Origin: Apus apus
Taxonomy: Eukaryota > Chordata > Aves > Apodiformes > Apodidae
Assembly: GCF_020740795.1 (NCBI RefSeq)
Contig: NC_067282.1
Span: 153,746,858 to 153,810,857 of the forward strand
Direction of reading: 5' to 3'
Length of the DNA stretch: 64,000 bases
The position numbers were made by a program, and so were the translations under genes. Positions 1 to 13,700 of the stretch are shown in pieces; within the stretch, counting starts at the first letter, position 1; the number at the start of each line of letters is the position of its first letter. Below the pieces are notes generated by a model, which saw only the letters and a list, made by a program, of their open reading frames with translations, was not told where the DNA came from and made no database searches.

Positions 1-1634
1 GATGCACGGGAGTTCCATGGGGAAGGACCTTAGAGATTGCAGAGGAAAGTAGCAGGTGGTTGCAAACTGAAGCTTGATGTGTTGTTACTGCAGCAAAGGA
101 CATGCTACTCTTGAGTTACTCAGAAAAATGCTGTTGGGTAGAGTAGGCTTGATAATGAGGTGACTGATCGTCATAGATTGCACATGACTTCTGTACCATT
201 AAAACTTTACCTTCCAGTGTGTAGAGCCTTTTTTTAAAATAGGAGAGGGGGGCAGATCCTGAGAGCTTAGTCTGCAAACAATTAGATGAAAATAATACAG
301 TTTTCTACTGTGGATTAGTATTTTACAAATAGGTGAGTTTCTAGAAGCTCCAGAATTTTATAGTGAAGGCTTTGAAAAGTTGGACAGTGAGGAACAGGAG
401 CTTCATGTAGAAAGGAGAAGCATGGGGAGTGCAGACTTTTGACTGTTTTGTTTTTAGGAGTAGGTGGCTGAGGAGGGAATTGCAACAGGTGAGACAGGAA
501 TTATTTGGTCTGCATAGCAGGGCTGGTTTAGGAGCTATAGCAAGATTTGGTGAGGATTGCAATGTGAAAAGATGCGGTTCTAAGATCAAAGAAATGTTTT
601 TTGCAGTTGAGAAGGGAGAGTTAAGGCAGAGATTGAGAGCTGTCTTCTGCACTAGCTTGCTCTCAGATGACAAAGTGAATTTGGGAAGGAGAAGAAAGTG
701 ACTAAGGGAAGGGAGGCTGGAGGCAGCAGGCAGTTCTACGAAAAGACTGTTAAACACTTGGTGGTGATATTAGAGGTATGTATTAGGCTTGATAGACTTA
801 ATTTCAGTGGATTTCTCTTGTATGCAGTGTCTGACTTTGCTTGACAAACAGATTTTTGTAGGATTTAGATGTCCTGCATATGTGTCAAGTTTGGTAATTG
901 CTTCATACTGCTCTCAGCTTCACAAAGTGATTTGTTTAGAGGCTCCAGACAGAAATAGGCTGCATTTTGCGTCATTATTTGAGTCTTAACTGTAGTGTGT
1001 GAAGAAAACAGACAAGTTTTTAGGGTGATTTGAGATGTGCTGTGATTCATAAAAGCAGATTTTGGTCCATACCAAATTATTAGAGGTTCTTCCTGCAAAG
1101 GATTGTCAGATGTTCCTTCTTAGTACAATCACTGTAGTTAGTTGTAAGATCCTGAAGTATGGAGTGGGGGAGAGGGGAGCTTGTCAGATGTAGGTGGTAG
1201 CTGATGTTTTAATTTTATTAAGCCTTTGTGAATATATATCCTAAGTCCCTGAATGACAAAAAAACTCCAGCTGCTTCTAAATAAAAAAATGGAAGTGTTT
1301 GATAATGCTGAATCTCTAGCTGGGGAGTCACAGAAAAGGGCTCTGGTATGTAATGCTTGCAGCAAATAGAAATGGCTTGGTTCTTGAAGTTCAGAAAGAT
1401 GTGCAGAGGAGTAATGTGGTGTAATGCTGCACTTGGTGGTCACTGGTGTGGTGTCTCAGACTTTTTTCTAAGTTTATGAAAGGTAAGAGGATAAGATGAG
1501 CAATGGGTAATTAAACTCCCTTCACTAAAATCAAAGTACTTGAATGTCTAGACCCTTGTTATTGCTGAGCAGTTGCTGATTTTGCACAGTAAATGGGCTG
1601 TTCATTTAAGATTGCTTATTCTTCTGTTTTCTAG
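1..1634 (+). other. EP300: EP300 intron upstream of first visible exon (partial)
   Basis: This is AT-rich, non-coding sequence ending in a pyrimidine-rich acceptor at 1,622-1,634. The open frames here match nothing I recognise and have no matching splice context. No repeat was identified. Confidence 0.7.
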
Positions 1635-1728
1635 GTGCAAATCCAATGGGAGTGAATGGAGGAGTAGGGGTTCAAACCCCTAATTTACTTCCTGACTCAA
1701 TGTTACATTCAAGTATGAATTCTCAAAA
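1635..1728 (+). CDS. EP300: EP300 exon (human 7 equivalent), pre-KIX linker
   Basis: 94 nt encoding [18 protein letters not shown].. and ending SSMNSQ. This matches the p300 linker before KIX. Acceptor TTTTCTAG, donor GTAAGT; it enters in phase 1 and leaves in phase 2. Confidence 0.93.
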
Positions 1729-4700
1729 GTAAGTTGAATTCTTCTTTGCACCCCAGTGATTTTGTTTTGATCTCATGGTGGTACTTGAATAAGCAGTGGG
1801 GTAAATGCCATTGATGGCTATCTCTCCCTCTGGATTTTGTAGCTTTTGTTGCAGTTTTCCAAATCCTTGGGTAGGACAGCATGTGCTCTTTCACGGCGTT
1901 GTTTTGGTGTCTGTGCAGCTATTTCTGCAGAGTTTGTCCATTGATTAGGGAATGGCTGAACTAGCACTTTGTCCTAACATTATTCTGAAAGAGACTATGA
2001 CTGTAAGATGACTAAGCTTGGACTAGACTTTTGCCCTCAATTCTTGCTCTGTTTTTGAAGCCCTATGATGAGTGAAAGCGCCAATGTTGCCAGTTTGGGA
2101 GCCATGCCAACAGCTCAACCATCCAATACGGGAATTCGAAAGCAGTGGCATGAAGACATTACTCAGGATCTCCGAAATCACCTTGTTCATAAATTGTGAG
2201 TAACTAATATCAAAACAACACACTCTGGGCAGGAGGGGGGGGGGGGGGGGCCGGCAGGAGGAAGCCTGGCTTCCAAAACTAGGGAACTAGGGGCCCAGGA
2301 GTGAGTTTTGTCAGTGCCCATGAGAAGGGAAAGCAGAAGCCCAAAAGATGGAGCTGCGTCTGCTGGACTGGGGCTGTTGTACTGGGAGTGCCCCACTCTG
2401 TGCTCAATCTGTCTACACAGGGGCAGCATCTCCTGGAAAACTGGCTTGTTGCTTTGTGTTCAGATCTCTGGGGTTAGTGCTGATATCCTGGTCTGGAGAC
2501 AAACTAATCACGTGTGTGTTTTTTGCCACCCACAGAGTCCAAGCCATATTTCCTACTCCTGACCCTGCAGCACTGAAGGATCGGCGTATGGAGAATCTGG
2601 TGGCGTATGCTCGGAAAGTGGAAGGGGATATGTATGAGTCAGCAAACAGCAGGGTGAGATATGACATCTTCTGTTGTCCAGTCGTGTGTATCTCTGCCTT
2701 GATCCCGTAGTGGTTGTGGAGGAAGAGGAATGAAGGCACAGATGAGAGTTCCAGGCTGAGGAAACGTGTGTTCAGGGGCTGCTGGATGGGGTCTGGGCGC
2801 CAACCAGCTGCATGCTTCTGCCTGGGTGTGCCCGGAGTCAGGGTGGTGCCCGTTGGGGTGTGATGTGCTCAAGACTTCTCAGTGTTCCCTGAAGGCAGAT
2901 GGAGCTCTTCACTGTGATTTTCATAAAGAAGTGACAGACATGAGACATGAGAAGAGCAATGTCTGGTGTTGGTCTAATGGTTGCCTTTTTGCCCTTCTAT
3001 CTGTGTGGCAGCCCCTCAAAGAGAGAGCTACCCACACCCAAGCTGAAATGGGGGGAGGGTTGGGGAGGGAAGCAGATGTGAGGCTGTTTTGCAAACTGGA
3101 AAGTACTGTAAGCTGTTGTCTTTACTTAATGCGTGTGTTGTCATCTTTCATGGTTTGAATTTCTCCTCAACAGGCAGAGTACTATCACCTGCTGGCGGAG
3201 AAGATCTACAAGATTCAGAAGGAGTTGGAGGAGAAACGAAGAACCAGGCTGCAGAAACAAAACATGATCCCAAATGCTCCAGGCATGCCACAGGCTCCCA
3301 TGAATCAAGGGCCCAACTTGGGACAGCCACAGCCAGGGATGTCTGCAAGTAAGAACAGTTGGGTTACTGACTACCTGGTGCAGGGAAATCCTGTACAATC
3401 GTTTTGGTAGGGTGGTGACCATTTTGCCCTTCTTGTTTCACAGGTACCTGACTTGCTCACATTTAAACAGAACTTTCTTGTCTTTGTTCAGAAGTACTTT
3501 TAAAATCTTTGCTTATATGTTAAATAATGACTGTAGTTTATCTAAAAGCTTTTAAGTCTTCTCAAAAAATAGATATACTCTTCTGTACTTCGGCTGAGGG
3601 TGGAGAGGATGGGGCTTAAGTTGCTTCCTGACATTTTAGAACAGTCTCTCAGTAGATTCACCTCTAGAATGAATTTAGTGAAAGATAACTTCAATTACTA
3701 GAAGAGAAATACATATTTTCATAATAGTTTTGTGCTGCTTAAAATTTTTGTCACTATTGGTATTGTTGCTAAGCAGAGAGTATGATTATTTGAGTTCTTA
3801 GGTATTGTATTCCTTTGAAAGTTTAGATATACTGCTTGTTCTGTGCCATGTTCAAGTTCTGTTACTTGAAGTAACCTTCCTAATGCTAGACAGATTTATT
3901 TATTTATTAATATAATATTCCTTGTTAACCATGCATTTATATATTAGAATAAATGTGATTTTGGAGACGAATTAATGAGGACTAGTGCAGCCTGGTGTAG
4001 TGTGAGGTTGGAACCTGCTGATCTTTAAGGTCCCTTCCAACCTTAAATATTCTGTGATTTTATTATTGTGGGTGATATTTCTGGTTAGAAAGTGGAGAGA
4101 GGCATCTGCTGACATTGTAGTCTTGTGTTTCCAGTTAGGTCTTGTAAATAATTGAAATACTGAACTTTTCTAAAGAAAATTGCATGCCATACTCTTAATT
4201 TAACTTTAAAAGGAGAACTAATTTTTTTTAAACTATTTAAGTCTGCTTTATGACTTTTTTTGTCTTTGTGATTCTGGACTGGCAGCTCTGGAGACTGAAA
4301 TAGTCTTTCTTAAAACCAAGTGCCACAGTTCTGCAACCATACTTTTCTAGAATACTGCCCTTCCTCCTCCCCCTGTGACCCTCTCTCCTGAGAGCTTCCT
4401 TCTCAGAAGGATTTTTCTCCTTCATTCTTTCAGTCTGGCATGATCTTAGATACTTTACAGTTAAGAATGGAGTGCTTCAGACACCTCATGGAAGCAGATG
4501 CATAGCTGCCTGTGACACTGTAATAAATGTCAAAAGATTGGGGCAAAATTTGAAGTAGTAACTGAGGAGACAAAAAACTTCCTGTTTTTTTCCTAACATT
4601 GCAGAAAGATCTAGTAGCTCCAGGCATATGCTGCAAGAATCTTCACCCGAGTTCTTTTTCTCCTGCTTAAATTTTAATCTATCTTTGTAAATCCAGTTCT

Positions 4701-7700
4701 GCATCTTTTCATGCTTGAAGTCAGAACAGGATTTACCTGGATGGAGTACCAAGAGCCAAGAAAGATTCTTAAAGGTTTATACTGTGACTTAATTTGCTGT
4801 AACTTTTGTAGAAAGTTGATCTTCAGCAGTAGATGTGACACTTTCGGTTAATCAGCATGTACTTCTGTAGTTCTCAAACTTCAGAGCTTTGAGAAACTCC
4901 ATTGAACCATATAGTTTTCATAGTGATTTAAATCTAGAGATGCATTAACAGTGTGGAGAGGCTTGTAGAAGTTCTTGTGGTCTGGGATGTTCATGAGCTG
5001 CTGCGTTGTTTGTTGTACTTGCAATAACATACTTCAAATTTGCCTTCAGTTTCTGAAAGCAGACTCTGAAGTTAAGCAATTTTTTCTGTCAATGGGACAT
5101 GCTTATATTTTCAAGGAAGTTTGTTTTGGCTTCACACTTTGAGGACTCTTAAAGAGTGTTAAGAGTTACTGGACTGTGTCAGTACTTTTTTTTTTTTAAT
5201 ACAGAATTTTTAGTCTGTAATTCTCACAGAAATGTTAGGTGGCTAAAACCTGGTGGTCTTCTAAATACCATAATCTTATTCTAAAACCTTTTTTTCCAGA
5301 TGGTCCTCTTCCTGACCCAACCCTGATACGTGCCAATGTGCCAAACCAGATGATGAATCGTATGCAGGCACAGCCAGGTAAATATGTGAAGAAAATTTGC
5401 TACTGTGATTTTGAAAGAATCTTGGAATTGAGCAGCTCTTGCTGAAGTCTCATAGCCCTTGTTTCACTTGCGGTTTCCCCATTTCATGAATAAAATAGCT
5501 ATCTATATTGTATAATGCTTACCTAACTATATATACACACATGCATATCTATATATCAAATAGCATTTCATGATCTTGTGAATTTAAGAGCTGCAGGTTA
5601 CTTCATGCTCTGTTAAATAAAGAACTTGATGCTTTTGGAACTACTCATGGTGTGAGCGTAGGATGGTAGGATCAGTCAAACATCGTGGGGCCAGGCAGCT
5701 TAGATGGGGAGATGGTGGTAAAGGGTGGATGGTGAGAATAATTTCTCAGAAGGAAGGGGCAGAACCTTTGTTGCATATTCAAGAAATATTGTAGCTGACA
5801 CACAATGTACTTAAGTGAAGATACAGTTTGGGTTTCAGCAAGTGAATTTCTGATATGTAATTGAGATAACACAACTTTCTGTACAAAGCCCATCTTCAGC
5901 AGTCGATGTGACACTTGATTATGTATTGTGTACTCCAGTGGTTCTCAAAATTCAGAACTTAGGTAACAGTGGAAACAAGTCTTTTTGGGGAAAAGAGTCT
6001 GTATTCTGAAGGAGTATGGTAGCTTGGACACTTGATATTTAAAATACTTCCTGTATAGTATTGTGTGCTTGAAAATGGGTTGCTACAAAGAGAAATTGGG
6101 AAGAAAATGTCAGAATTTAATCTCCAAATATTGAATGGTGCCCAAAGGAGAATTAAAGCCTTTGTTTCTAAGTATTTTTTTGGCACAATCGCACAGGAAT
6201 GAATCAGTTTGGCCAGATGAACATGCAGCTGTCGCCGATGGGACCCCGGCAAACCCCTCCTCTTCAGCACCCTGGACAGCTAAGCCAGGCGGGGGCCATG
6301 AACCAGGTCAGTCCACCTTCCTTCCAGGGTTCACTTCTCTTGGCTGTGGTCTCCTTGAATAAAGAAAAAGAAATTTTAAAATCAAGCATTATTTCTTCAT
6401 TCTCTTGACCCTTTGGTTCTTCCTTTTGCATTTCCATTGAAAGATTTGTCTGGTAAGCCTTTAGATCTTGGTGGTAAAAATTGCCTACAAGTTAAGTGGT
6501 GCTTTGTGATGTCGCATCCTTTAAACAAGGAACAAAAATAAATCTTAAGTCACAGTCCCAATCTGAAATATTTCCTTCACTTACAAGGGAAATTCATCGT
6601 AATTTCTGTCTTTTGAGAGGAGTGATACGTAGACTTCCCATAGTATATCCTACAGATAAGTGGCAAAGCATCAATTTCCACAACGAGATTAATGTTTGTG
6701 CTTTTTTTGTAAATTGTTGCAGAGGTGTACGCACTTCAAGTGAAATCAGTTCCTTTCTTTTCCAACAGATGGGATTTCCTTCACGTATGCAGCAACCAGG
6801 GGTTGGCCAGCCTTCTGGTCAGAATCAGTTCCTACAACAGCCCCAGTTCCCTGCTTCTTCCCCAGGAATGAACACAACAAGCATGCCTATGACTCAGCCT
6901 GGCAATCAGACACCAGTTTCTCAAGTAGGTTTCTGATTTCTGAAAGTGGTGTCAGTGGGCTCTGTCACATACTGGTTTCAGTGTTTGGTTTCTAGTAATG
7001 GAGAATTGCTTGTTTTCTCAAGATTCTTTTGGAATTATAGTAAATCAAATTAATTTATTGAGTGTCAACATTATCCTGTTGTAGCACTGGAAATGGCAGG
7101 GATGAAACATTTGTTCGTTTGTTTCAGAGTTTAGTGTGATTTTTTAAGTTTGGTTTTACGGAGCAAAGAAGCTTGTTACTTAGCATGCAGTAGTTAATGT
7201 CTTGCTGAAGAGCAGAGCATCAGAACCTGAGAAATTCAGAGGTGATAGAATGAGTCATAAAAAGGCATGTCTATCCAGGACCTATGTGTGTTACTGGTTC
7301 TGGGGGATAGGGTTATCACTACTAAAGATCTGAACTTAACAGTCTAGCAGTTTCCTCTCTGTCCTTTCCCTCTCCCTTTTCAGCAAGAACCTTTCAGGCC
7401 AGGAAGAAGTAGGGAATGTCAGTTTGCTTCTCGTTGATGCTTCTTCCTAGTTTGCAGGCAAGACTATTATGGAGTGACAGCTTCTTTTCCTTCACCAATA
7501 CAATTATTTTCTAATCTCGTAACGGTACAGTTGCAGCTGTACTTATTTCTGGTGATAAATTAAGTTTCTAGTCTTGGGGGTGGGGGCATGGGCACACTAA
7601 GTGTATTTGAATGCAATTTTTCACTGTAGTGCATTGTCCCATATTCAGGTTGTACAAATCAGCAGCTTTAGAAAAAAATGTTTTGCAAACTGGGAGCGTA

Positions 7701-10700
7701 GGTGTAACATTCTTTAAATGTATCAACAAGTATAAGGTATTCTATTTAAACTTCTCTTTTGGAGCTGAGTAAATTATAAAATAGCTTTATGTTCATGTGA
7801 AGAAAAATAAATCAAATAGACTGTTTTTCCTTTTGAAACAGTTTTAAAAACAAAACAGATAGTTTGTCACATTTTTTTTTTAAGTAGGCCAGAAACTTTG
7901 GTAATGCAGCCGTTTGACAGTAGTTTCTCTTGCTTTTCTGTTTCAAGTCATTGCAAACGTGTACAATTTTTTCCACAGGCACAAATGACGAGCGCTTCCT
8001 GTCCTGTGAATTCTCCTGCAATGGCTCCAGGTTCTCAAGGGAGCCATATTCACTGCCCACCTCTTCCACAGCCTCCCATGCACCGAAATTCTCCTTCTCC
8101 AGTACCCAGCCGAACCCCAACACCTCACCACACGCCTCCAGGCTTGGGATCACAGCAACAGCAGGCAGCAGCAGCTGCCACTGCTGCCCCCACACCTACT
8201 CCTCAGGCAATGCCAACTGGACCACAGTCACAAACTATGCACCCCCCTCAAAGACAGACTCCAACGCCTCCTCAGGCACAGCTGCCTCCACAGGTCCAGC
8301 CTCCAGTTCCAGTTACCCCTTCTGCAGAGCAACAGCAGCAACCCTTGTCACAGCAGAGCACGACTGCATCTGTTCCCACACCAACAGCACTGCTGCAGCC
8401 TCAGCACCCCACAACACCTGTAAGGAAATGTTTTCATTTTGCTTTCCCTGCATATATTTAAGCGTAAGGTTTAGTTTTCACTGGATCTTTTATTTTTGTG
8501 TGAGTCTGTGATAATGGAGGTAGCTCCTGGCGCATTTAATATCCAAGTAGGGGTTTTTTTTTTGCATTTGGAAAGTAACCTTTTTTGTGCATCAAGACAA
8601 GTCTATAGATCATCTGGTGTTTCCAGAGGGAGTATTTTTCAGTTTTTCAGAAGTCTTTAGTTAGGTCTGCATATGCATAGTGGTGGTGTACAATAGAGAA
8701 GCAGTATGTCATTTTCTCTGTACTAGACCTTCCAGTGCATGTTTCTGTTGCATGTTTTTCTATGATCGGAGTTGTGCAGCAGTGTCTCCTGCAGGTGAAG
8801 CAAGTAGAACTAGAGTGCATTTAAACTTGCTCTAAATGTAATAAAGGTAAAAGGTAGATTAGAGAAGGAGGGGGGGGGGAGTTCATTAGATGTCTGTTGG
8901 TAATGTATCTCTTGTTCCCTCAGCTTTCACAACCAGCTGTAAGCATTGATGGACAGGTATCCAACCCCCCATCCACTAGCAGCACAGAGGTGAACTCTCA
9001 GCAGGCTGTTCCAGAGCAGCAGCAACCACCCTTGCAGGAAGTGAAAATGGATATTAAAACAGATGAAGGGGAACCAGAACAGACAGAGCTACAAATGGAG
9101 GAGAAATCTGAGGTAAGATTCTCAACTGGTTGTTGGGTAAAGTATCTTCATCTAGTGCTGCTAGATACTTTCTGTCACCATGCAAGTCATTCCTTCCAAA
9201 CTTCAGTGAGCTGTAGGTGCTACCTGCTGCTGCCGTTTTGATTGTTGTCTTCCTCCCTTTCTTCGTAAAAAGGGTCTCTGTTTTCTAGTGAAATGATGGT
9301 AGAAGCTAGTGGTCACAGGAAAGCCCATGATAATGTGCAACTGTGAGGCTTTTTGGTAAATGCCAGTGTAAGAGAGCACTTGGGTTAGTCTGTCAGATGT
9401 TACTGGCAGCTGTTAATGTTACAGTAGCAGATACTAGGATGAGAGGAAAAAGCCTCAGGTTGTGCCAGGGGAGGTTTAGATTGGATATTGGAAAAAAATT
9501 TCTTTACTGAAAGGGTTGTCAGGCATTGGAACGGGCTGCCCAGGGAAGTGGTGGAGTCACCGTTCCTGGAGGTGTCTGAGAGAAGCGTAGATGTGGCAGC
9601 TAGGAACATGGTTTAGTGGTGGACTTGGCAGTGTTAGTTCTATGGTTGGACCTAACGATCTTAAAGGTCTTTTCCAACCTAAATGATTCTGTGATTCTAT
9701 ATGTGCATATTGGGCTGCTTTACTGGTCTCAGACAACTGGTCACAGAGGACAGCTAGGAGTGTGGCTACCAGTAGCATCATCCTTTCAGCCCCAGTGTAT
9801 GAGAGACTGTCAGATCTCCCTGAAGAGCTGGGTGAGTGACTGTATCTACTTGCAGCTCAGAACAGGATAGCAGCTCATCACTGCTGCTACTGCAGTGTTA
9901 AAAGATGCATTCTAGCACATTTGCTCAAGTTTTGACTACAAATTAGATACCCTTAATCCTAGGGAAGAGTTGTGGGTAGGATGGCAGGTAGGTTTAAATG
10001 AAAGAAATGTGGATGGATGACTTCACAGGAGGCTGACAGACTCCAAACTGCTTTCCAGGTTAAAGTAGAACCAGTTGTGGAGGAATGTAAACCAGACCCA
10101 ATGGAGCAAGAGGAGAAGAAATCTGAAGTGAAGACTGAAGTACCAGAGGGGGAAGAAAGACCTACTACTCCAGCTACTCAGTCTTCTCCAGCAGCTGGAC
10201 AGTCCAAGAAAAAAAGTAAGCTAAGCAGGAACACTGTTTTGACTGAAATTCACAGCATCTCCCTAGAGAAATCTTCAGGGGAAAAAAAAACAAACCTGAG
10301 CTTTCTTCATTGCTACTTAGTAAGCTTATATGGATTGTTCTTTGTGGCTTTTGGACAAACATGTAATACATGTAATAATACATGTGCTTGTAATTGGCTT
10401 TTGGCAATTTCTTTAAGGCTTTAGTACTTAAGCCTTTGTAAAACTGTCAATTCAATAGAGATTTTTAATACTCCAGTTACAGATTTTCTAGGTAGGCTTT
10501 TTCTTGCAACCTGGGAGAGGGGCATATCTGGAATGTAAACCAGCTCTGTTAAATTTAGCAGTGTCTTTTAGGATAAAAACAAGATTCTGGTTAATATTTT
10601 GGCCCATATCCTTGTGTCCAGGTGATCATTTTAACATCCTCCTCGGCACTCAGTGTTGCAGAGGATAAACAAGCCATCCATGCTAAATAACTTAAACCCA

Positions 10701-13700
10701 TTGTCTCTAGTATTTTTCCATAGACCTCACGTTTTCCAGCCAATTTCTTCCTTACAGCTGTTTCTGCTATCTTTCTGATGTCTGTTGTTTTTCAATAGTT
10801 TTCAAGCCAGAAGAGTTGCGGCAGGCGCTTATGCCAACACTGGAGGCACTTTACCGACAGGATCCCGAGTCTCTTCCATTTCGACAGCCTGTGGATCCCC
10901 AGCTACTAGGAATTCCTGTGAGTGTCTTAGCCAAGATGCTTTCCTGGCTTCAATTCTTTAATCTAAAACTGCTATATTATGATGTGTGTGTTTGAGAACA
11001 GCTGGAGTCTGTCTTACTAACATTTTAATATTTGGTGCCTTGGAAGAGGGTTAGCTTAGGCAGTAGAACTTGCAATGTCTGACTTAAGAACGTTTGTTTT
11101 TTCAAATGTTGTTTGGGTTCTGGGTTCCTTTGGGTAAATAAACAGGTATGCATTGATGTGATTACCAACAGATTCCCAGTGCTGTGTGAGCTTTTTATGG
11201 ATGTTGCTTCATATTGTGATGCTTCTGTTGCTGAGTTTCTCATCATCTATAAAACTTGACAAATATGTGGGAAATTAAGCAGATCAAGACTACTTAAGAA
11301 AAAAAATCCATCAATGATTATTAATCTGTTATAAGCAAGGAAGAGATCAGCTTCTAGTTTTTGTTTAGGTTGAATTTTCTACTCATTTTAGAATTGCCTT
11401 CAGAAGACATCACTGTCCTTCAAGGATCTGTGTTTTAAACTCCCTGGATTGACTACAGTTTTCTCTTTATATTCAAATATGTATGTAGAAGTCCTGCTTA
11501 GGTACTTAAGGCAACATTTTTTTGCCTGAAAGATGTTTTCTTTGGTTTTGATGTAGATGTTTGGGGTTTGCTAGTTTTTTGTTTCGTTTTGTTTTTTTCA
11601 AATGATGCAGCAAAAATCCCAGGTCTGCTGTGTTATACAAGGGCATAAATGTTGCTAATATTCTTTAACTAGCTCTCAATTTGCTGTCATATTCTGAGGA
11701 TTTTTGTAGGCTAAGTGGTCCTATTAACTGATCTGGGCATTGGAAGAAGGCGTTCTTTAGAGGGGACATGATACCTTTTATTATCTAATAGTTACTTCTT
11801 CTTGTTCATTAGGTTGTCCAGTCTGCTAAAAAGAGTCGCTTTCTTGTAATGCTCTTGTGTGTATTATCAAATCACAGAGGCTGCAAAACATTGCCACTTC
11901 TACTTCTTGTAATACTTGTTTTGTTGACTAAAATTAAAGTGGCTTTATTCCATTGCAAGTGGAAGAGCAATAAAGCCTGAGAAATAAAGGAATAATGAAA
12001 AGGAAGCACTGGGGAGTGATATGGTATTACTCAGAGATTTCATTGTATGTCACAAGCAGTTTGACAATCAAGTCAGGGAGGAACCTGTTTTTCTTGGTGT
12101 ACTGCGGAAGAATTTGTACGCTGAGAATACTCACGCCATCATGTCACAACATAGTTCTCTAATAGTGTTTTGAGACACTGTGTGTTCTTGCAGGATTACT
12201 TTGACATAGTGAAGAACCCCATGGACCTTTCTACTATCAAGAGGAAGCTAGACACAGGACAGTATCAGGAACCGTGGCAATATGTAGATGACATCTGGCT
12301 CATGTTCAATAATGCCTGGCTGTATAACCGCAAGACATCCCGGGTGTATAAGTACTGTTCCAAACTGGCAGAGGTGTTTGAGCAAGAAATTGATCCAGTT
12401 ATGCAGAGCCTTGGTTACTGCTGTGGAAGAAAGGTAAGAAAAGTATTTTAGTCTGCTGCTTGCTTCCTGGTATTGAAGGGGGAAAAATACAGCAGTTGTA
12501 GTTGTTAGCAGTTACAGTGGGTTTTAAATTTTTTTTAAATTTACTGGGATTTAGCAATCCCCAGTAATGTGATTTTGAGGTTTTCATGGATCTTCCAATT
12601 TTATCTAGTGTTTAAGTGATCCATTTGGATAGAAGCTGTTGGGGAGAAGTCAGTAACTAAAGGCTTATTTTGATTAGGGCAAGCCCATTAGCTTTTGCAG
12701 TTTGAACAGATGTGGTTTTGTTACTGCAGAAGTACTCTCTATTTCACTGTGTAGTGAGACTCTGTATTTCCATTGTCTTGTTTTGAAATGCTTTCCATAT
12801 TTGGAGGAAGAGCTAACTTGAGAATAAAAGCCCACTGAATATTTTTGTGACTCTAACACTTCATACACTTGCTATACTGTAAGATCTATGCACAGAGTAA
12901 GGTGGAAGTGATTCTTGTCTGGGTCACGCTTGCTTCCCGTGGAGAGCAAGTGAAGACACGTATGAGTACTAAAACAACCCATTCCTCTTTGCAGTTGGAG
13001 TTCTCACCACAGACTTTGTGTTGCTATGGCAAACAACTGTGCACAATCCCTCGAGATGCCACTTATTACAGTTACCAGAACAGGTAAGGAGAACTGCTTG
13101 GTGCAGTTCTGTGCATGCTTCAATCAACCTGCTAAAAAGTGTGCATGTATTTACGTATATGCTCTCTTTATATGTGTACACCTTTGTGTTCTAAGATAAA
13201 ATACCTGCTGGAAGTGCCCTCAAATAGTTTGGGTTTTGTGCTGACGGTTTCTTCTGCAAAAGTTCACTGCAGCCTTTGCTCTTCTTTCATTAGCAGAAAA
13301 GTGATGCTTTACTAAATTTTTATCCTACAGTTAATCAAACCTTCAGTTATCTACAAATCATATATATGTCTGTTGTCTTTGCTTCCTACTATGCAGCAGT
13401 ATTTTTCATGCAGAACACTGATAAAACTATGCAGCAAGTATATTAATATTTGTAATATATTATACTTGGCAAGTCTCTGTTTTTCTTATGATGTTAACAC
13501 TGAAGAGCAAACTTATTTTTGTGGTGCAGGTCTTAATTGAAAGATGGGTGTATTCAGATTTGAGTAGATTTATGCTTGCTTTTTCTCTCTAAGTTTCCAT
13601 AAGGGAGTTGTCTTGGAATTAGCTGTCAGCAGCTGTGTAAAGTGCAGTCAGTTTTACAGTTCTTCTAAATATACATGTGTGTGTATATATATATGTATTA

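Larger units (their letters stand above)
3349..5299 (+). other. EP300: EP300 intron 10
   Basis: AT-rich intron holding the CR1 remnant at about 4.0 kb and one copy of a roughly 100-bp segment (about 4,795-4,890) with a relative at about 5,865-5,965. The first 50 nt or so are shared with the KIX copy downstream. Confidence 0.75.
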
